64,000 nucleotides of DNA from Nageia nagi (lineage: Eukaryota > Pinophyta), in the NCBI GenBank assembly GCA_050084985.1, contig JBITNC010000001.1:34658001-34722000 (forward strand), written 5' to 3'. Both the position numbers and the translations under genes were made by a program. Shown one piece after another: positions 59,211 through 64,000 of the stretch. The notes under the pieces were generated by a model, which saw nothing but the letters and a program-made list of their open reading frames with translations, was not told the origin of the DNA and did no database searches. Within the stretch, counting starts at the first letter, position 1, and every line of letters begins with the position of its first letter.

Positions 59211-62200
59211 TCAGCCCTTGTGATGAGGAGGTGGTGAATTCAGTTTTGGTGATCCACCAGTAGTTGAGGGCGCCACCCTTGGAGGACACTGGTAGCACTT
59301 GGCAAAGAGACCAAATGTGTTCACTTGTTGGATGAAGTTAGTCATGCTTGCCCAACCACCAAAACCAAAGCCAACTATGAGTACCCACCCTACAATAAAT
59401 ATGTTCACAATGAACATTGCTGTCCAGCTCGGAAGGAAAAATGGCGGTTTTTCCACAGAATTCTGTTGACATGACCATGGAAAGCAATATTAGGAAAAAG
59501 AAAAAGATGAACTCTCTGGAAGAGAAAAGTGAAAACACATACTCATCAATCCTTTAGTAACTAGCTCACTCCGAAAGAATTCTTCCTCTCAAAGTAACTT
59601 TGGATCCTCAAAGCAGTCATGTATGAAATCAGATGCTAATGAATATGATTATTAAAATAAGAAGATTGGGATAAAATGGAAGTAACAGTCAGCTCTAAGC
59701 TTTCTTCCAAAAGCAGAACAGAATATTGAGCTAAATTAGAAATAACAATCAATTCCAAGCTTTCTTCCAAAAACAGAACAGACTATTGGCTTTTTTTGTT
59801 ACCTGTCTTGCAAGAGATGTCCTATAGGTCAACATATGTGCCAAACTTGGTATAATGTAGACAGTGAAACTGACCAACAGGGCACCAACCGCTGAATTGA
59901 TAGGGCCGAAAAAAGGGAAAATAATTGCAAGGAACCAGATGGGGATCACAACAGGCAGCCTAGCAAGTGCCCGCAGAAAGATGCTCTTTGTATCATGCAT
60001 TCCTATTACTTTCTCCCAAACAAAATACAAAGGAGTGCATGCAAAGCCAAAGGTAATGAACTGTACGCAAGAAAAACACAGGAGATACTCCTTGTAAGTG
60101 CAATTAAACGAGTTCCAATACATGCAAAATTTCCTATAACCTCATAGTAATAAAATGTCAAAAAACATGAACCAGGATTACAAAGTACCTGATGGATTAG
60201 CATAAGAATGACAGCAAAATCACGCCAAGCTGAATTTGGGAGCAAAGAGAAAGCATTTGAATGATTCAAAAGCTGATCTCCAAAAGCCCAGTAGACAGAT
60301 ATTGCGGATGGCAGAGTTAAGGTCAATACATAAAGAGTCGCCAAAAAGTAAATAGCTTTGAATTTTTGAGGCTTCCACATTGCATGCATTATTTCCCTGC
60401 AAAGCATAAAGCAAAAATCATGATAAAGCATTTCAATCCACCCAGCTAACAGGAGGAAAAGAAAAAAACAAATAATCTCAATGTCAACAGATGATGGGAA
60501 TAAGTTTATAAGTTATAACCAAAGTAGGTCAACCGGACTAAGAAAGAAAAACAAATTGCATTAGCTAATCAGGAATGCTAAGAGGACTCTTAGCACGAAG
60601 AGGCAAAACTTACACTGTTACTGCATGCCCTCCAAAAGTGTAGAGAATATTTGTGGCTCCTGTAAAGTAAAGCACCAGTTTTGTTGGTGCACTGTGTTTC
60701 ACATCTTCAACCTATTGAATTGGACCACGTTAGACATCCCACATATTCTGCAACTTCAAGACTTCATCTGTTTCATGGTTTACAAAAGCTAAAACTGGAA
60801 GAGCCTTTTACCATATATACCTGTCCATTAACAAGAGCCGCAATTGTCAAATACCATGCTGTGTATGTTGTCATTCCAAGGCCAATAAATGACCATATGC
60901 GATAGTTGTGAAAAGATGGGATGAAGACTGTAGTTGCACAGCAAGCTCCAAAGATGTATGTCCAGGTTCTTTTGTCCAAGTTATCATTTATGTAATAAAT
61001 GTTACTGTAAACAAAAAAGGCAGATCTCAAAACCCACAACAACATAATCAAAGAAAATAGAAGAACCAAAAACAAACTATAATCTAGGTCCAAGTTTGCT
61101 CATTCTACTAATAAAAACTGTTTTGGTGCGTTAATGATAAATTTTGATATTCTAGGATGAGGCATACCTTGCACAAGCAATGAGCTGTATGACCGAACCA
61201 AAAAGAAGAAATGTACAGTTGAAGGCGAGACCAACGGCTTTCCAGTAGGGTCCCAAGAGGCCATCTAGGACCTCAAACCACTACAAAGACCACATTAGGT
61301 TTTATCAGTGTCTTTTGCAGACAAAATTCAATAACAATACTTGTGTAACCACCTACAGCCTGTTCATATATGCCTTACTCTAATTGGACTAATGTTCATG
61401 CAAGCATAATGGCATTGCCCAAACCCAAGTCTTCTCCACATGTTATCTAAAAACTAGCCTACAGTTAGCCCAATTCATATCACAGAAAGTCATCCAGAAT
61501 GTTTGGAGTATACATCTTAAAGATGGGGGGCATCAATAAGAACAACCACGTAAACAAGTAAACAATAGATCTACTTTCCTCAAGAACCTTGAAACATTTG
61601 CCTGTCATCTCCTACGTGCAATCTACACAACTGAACAATCCTCAGTCCACATGCTATAGGAGGTTACGTAAGGAATCCTTTTAAAGGTTCTACATGGTGT
61701 GACAAACTCGTAGCAAAGGAGATCTCCTATCATATGCAAACATTATATGGCCTTCTGATATTAAGATTGCTTTATCATTATCTAAATGGATATACAGGGC
61801 TTGTTGTTACTTGATCACATTACCAGCAGAGTATCTCGCTAGCACTGATATTTATTTGAAGGCTCTGCATATGTTAATCGCAACCCATTGGCTTTGTGCT
61901 CATTCTGGGTTAGAGAGTCCCTCCATAGGACAAATATTGATTTAAGCCTCTACATATGTTAAGCAGATCCTTTTCAGTTAGTACTTAGCTAACGTTGGTT
62001 CATAGATGTGATTTAAAGGCTCTTTACTGGAGAGTGACATCACTAACAACCCATCTTCCTTTTGACATTAGCATAGAATTTAGTTACCATATTATACTCC
62101 TAGCCTTACATGTGTCGAGTAGATTTCTTTGGCTCTGTTTAACCAGTTGTTGGCAATACATTTGGCCTATAGCCTCCCACCAGGAAATATCTGCTGCCAC

Positions 62201-64000
62201 ATAACCACATCCATTCTTCTATTGGGCACTAATATCGCAGGATGGTTCTCTAAGCTAATCCCTTGGCATCACCACATCCAGTCTTCTATTGGGCATTAAC
62301 AATCTTCTCACTATTGAGGCATGTCAGATGGGTGATAGGCATTGTTGCCATCCAATGCCAACACACTAAATTCGATGGATGGAGAGAAAGAGAGAGAGAG
62401 AGAGAACCAGCAAGCAGTGCTAATGGGTGTCCCGTGGCAGGGGATGTTTCCTGTCAAATTGTCAGATACATGCAATTATGCTAAAGATTATTCTACTTTC
62501 CAATGAAAATTATCAAGCCCAAAAATAGTCTTCACCACCATTCTTGAAATTGACCCCAGGACCACTGACCTCTGCCCCCATATTCTATCCCCGAATCAGA
62601 AAGATTTGTCCTTGAAACCATATTTAATGCAACTTGACAAGTACTCCACAGCCACCCACCAGAAGAAGCCCATACACAATACAATTCCACTAAAGCCCTA
62701 AAAGATGTAAGCCTCAAAGTTCCATCTTCATGAAATCAGAGGTTATATTCTACAACCCAAGGCCAATTTAATCAAACACTAACAGTCATGTAGTTATAAT
62801 CAGGCCTATTATGAGCTGAATTTATTCCATGATGTGGCCCCAAACCTGACATCTAACCAACAGTGAAGAGCGTAGAAGGATACCAAGATAAATCACCTGA
62901 ATGACATGGTTCTTGAAGCTGACATTTTCTTTCTCTTTCCTGCTCCTATATTCAACATAAAGGACACTGATCAAATAGGCTGTCCAGCTCCCCATGAGGC
63001 CATAGAATATCTGGAACAGGATCCCGGACACCAGCCCAAGCTGTGAGAACGAGTATGGCAGAGTCAACAGCACTTGGGCTACCTGCAAAATTCCAAAACA
63101 TCTTTCCTCAGCATACCAACCATAACACAGCGCACAAACCATAAACATAGAAAAATAAAAGCAAATCCCACAACCCACACCCATTAATCTCACTATAACA
63201 CCAAATCTTCCACACCCACATCCCTCGACCGCCATGTTTGTACACCCACATATATCAGAATAGCCCACTTCCCTTAACTCAGAAAGTATCTTAACTTTCT
63301 TTAACTATACTGTAGTCTGGTATACCATAATGAACTGTACTGCAAGATCTCCTAACTAGATAGCTAGAGTATGCTACTACTAGCAACAGAAACTGATACA
63401 CATATACCATTCTAATTCTGTGAAGCTAGTGAATAAACAGCTACCAAAGACAAAAACGCAGAACATGGCAGTGACACATGTTTCAAGATTGGATCTTGGA
63501 CACCTCACTGTAGCTTTCTATAACCTAATTAAAACTACTCCTAGCACACTTCACCATATGCTGTGCTAGACCCATACACAGACAGGTACACATATTCCAT
63601 CGTAAGTCTATGAAGTTTGGGGGACAATGGCACAATATAGACTGAACCACACAACATGATAACGGCACATACTGCAAGATTGGATCTCGGAGACTTAAAC
63701 CACTATACTATGCTACCTGAATACATCAACCGATACATTTGCGCTAAGCTAATTGTATTAAGCTACGAAACATGGATATCATGGACTGAAAGTCATTGTT
63801 ATGACAATGTTTCATTTCGAAAGATTCGATCTTGGACCTGGTTGGATGCACAACTAAACCAGGCATCATACACGGAACCTCCGTGCCAGAAAAAGCTCTT
63901 GATGGTCCCTTTGATGGACTTTTCATCACTCCTATTTTGTGACTCCTTTCCCTCCACCTCCATCTCTCCATAATTTGCCACAATGGCTTGCTCTACCTGC
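59211..64000 (-). CDS. LAX: Auxin influx carrier, AUX1/LAX family, 8 exons, 5' end cut by window
   Basis: A plasma-membrane proton symporter that imports auxin (amino acid/auxin permease family; about 11 membrane segments known for the family). Exons on minus: 63,838-64,000 (partial), 62,897-63,082, 61,168-61,280, 60,821-61,004, 60,614-60,711, 60,189-60,396, 59,803-60,060, 59,211-59,462. All introns are GT-AG and all phases agree, giving 486 residues plus a few beyond 64,000; AUX1 is about 485. Landmarks in order: FFWHGGSVYDAWFSCASNQ, LLTLPYSFSQLG, WFEVLDGLLGPYWKA, KRTWTYIFGACCATTVF, NILYTFGGHAVT, EIMHAMWKPQKFK, PLYFVWEKVIGMHD, WVLIVGFGFGGWAS. No stop or frameshift is seen. The first visible residues QVEQAIV match the family N-terminus, so the true Met lies just outside; a GTG at 63,981 is not the start. 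Confidence 0.97.
59701..59800. repeat. 60-bp tandem duplication in LAX intron 7
   Basis: The block AAGCTTTCTTCCAAAA(A/G)CAG recurs with a 60-bp period (59,701 and 59,761). The second copy runs almost to the intron 7 donor at 59,801-59,802. Confidence 0.75.
61281..62896 (-). other. LAX intron 2 (longest intron)
   Basis: 1,616 bp, GTGATT...TTGTAG. Besides the GA run at 62,382-62,406 it holds a TCCA(G)TCTTCTATTGGGCA(C/T)TAA-like direct repeat (62,213 and 62,280). No transposon or gene is seen. Confidence 0.85.
62382..62406. repeat. GA microsatellite in LAX intron 2
   Basis: About 25 bases of GA repeat with one GAAA interruption. Confidence 0.95.
63083..63837 (-). other. LAX intron 1
   Basis: 755 bp between exons 1 and 2, donor GTCCAAG and acceptor TTGCAG. 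It contains repeated ATTGGATCT(T/C)GGA blocks (about 63,488 and 63,677), but no feature is recognised. Confidence 0.85.

Noticed and set aside
63799-63981. A LAX start at the GTG at 63,981 or a downstream ATG
   Set aside because: The frame stays open to the window edge and the upstream codons QVEQAI match the family N-terminus, so the start is outside.
1-64000. CRISPR array, phage defence genes, bacterial operons, rRNA or tRNA genes
   Set aside because: None seen. The regularly spaced repeats are tandem arrays without unique spacers, and the gene structure is that of a plant nucleus.

Overview
The window is nuclear plant DNA, very AT-rich, and probably from a gymnosperm or another large, retrotransposon-filled seed-plant genome (inference from repeat content and the one host gene). 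Almost all of positions 1-55,500 is old transposable elements inserted into one another. The only clearly intact host gene is an AUX1/LAX-type auxin influx carrier on the minus strand at 59,211-64,000; its first few codons lie beyond the right edge.

Layout. Element D (1-2,985, plus) is the 3' part of a Tat-like Ty3/gypsy element. It is followed by a decayed coiled-coil coding stretch (2,991-3,905) and a possible short LTR (4,047-4,359). Element E (4,796-29,387, minus) is a gag-only Tat-like element. Its left LTR is cut into four pieces by A1 (a Ty3/gypsy element, 5,063-12,046), F (an L1-type LINE, 12,156-21,246, itself carrying G, a small non-autonomous LTR element, 13,533-15,105) and H (a solo LTR, 21,666-22,476). 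After a featureless stretch comes I, a plus-strand LINE reverse transcriptase relic. I is split by B (gypsy, 31,696-44,725), which is itself split by A2 (35,255-42,256, sibling of A1), and again by C (45,318-55,064, a large gag-only Athila/Tat-like element). From about 55,500 to 59,210 the DNA is mostly non-coding with small repeats, then the LAX gene begins.

The nesting is supported by target-site duplications read directly: TGATA for A1, CTCCC for A2, TGACC for C, GGTTC for H, an 18-bp duplication with one mismatch for F, and 4-of-5 matches for G and B. The four pieces of E's left LTR sum to 1,147 bp against 1,148 bp for its uninterrupted right LTR. Relative order is therefore E before A1, F and H; F before G; I before B and C; B before A2.

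Every retroelement reading frame is broken by stops or frameshifts, many of them compatible with C-to-T decay of methylated cytosines, so none looks autonomous now. The most unusual structures are a perfect 139-bp inverted repeat in one LTR of A2 that is absent from its partner LTR, an in-frame triplication of a 61-codon gag segment in C, and the E reconstruction. I found no CRISPR array, prokaryotic operon, rRNA or tRNA gene, and nothing that amounts to a new defence or metabolic system. All boundaries, exon limits and homologies were read by eye.
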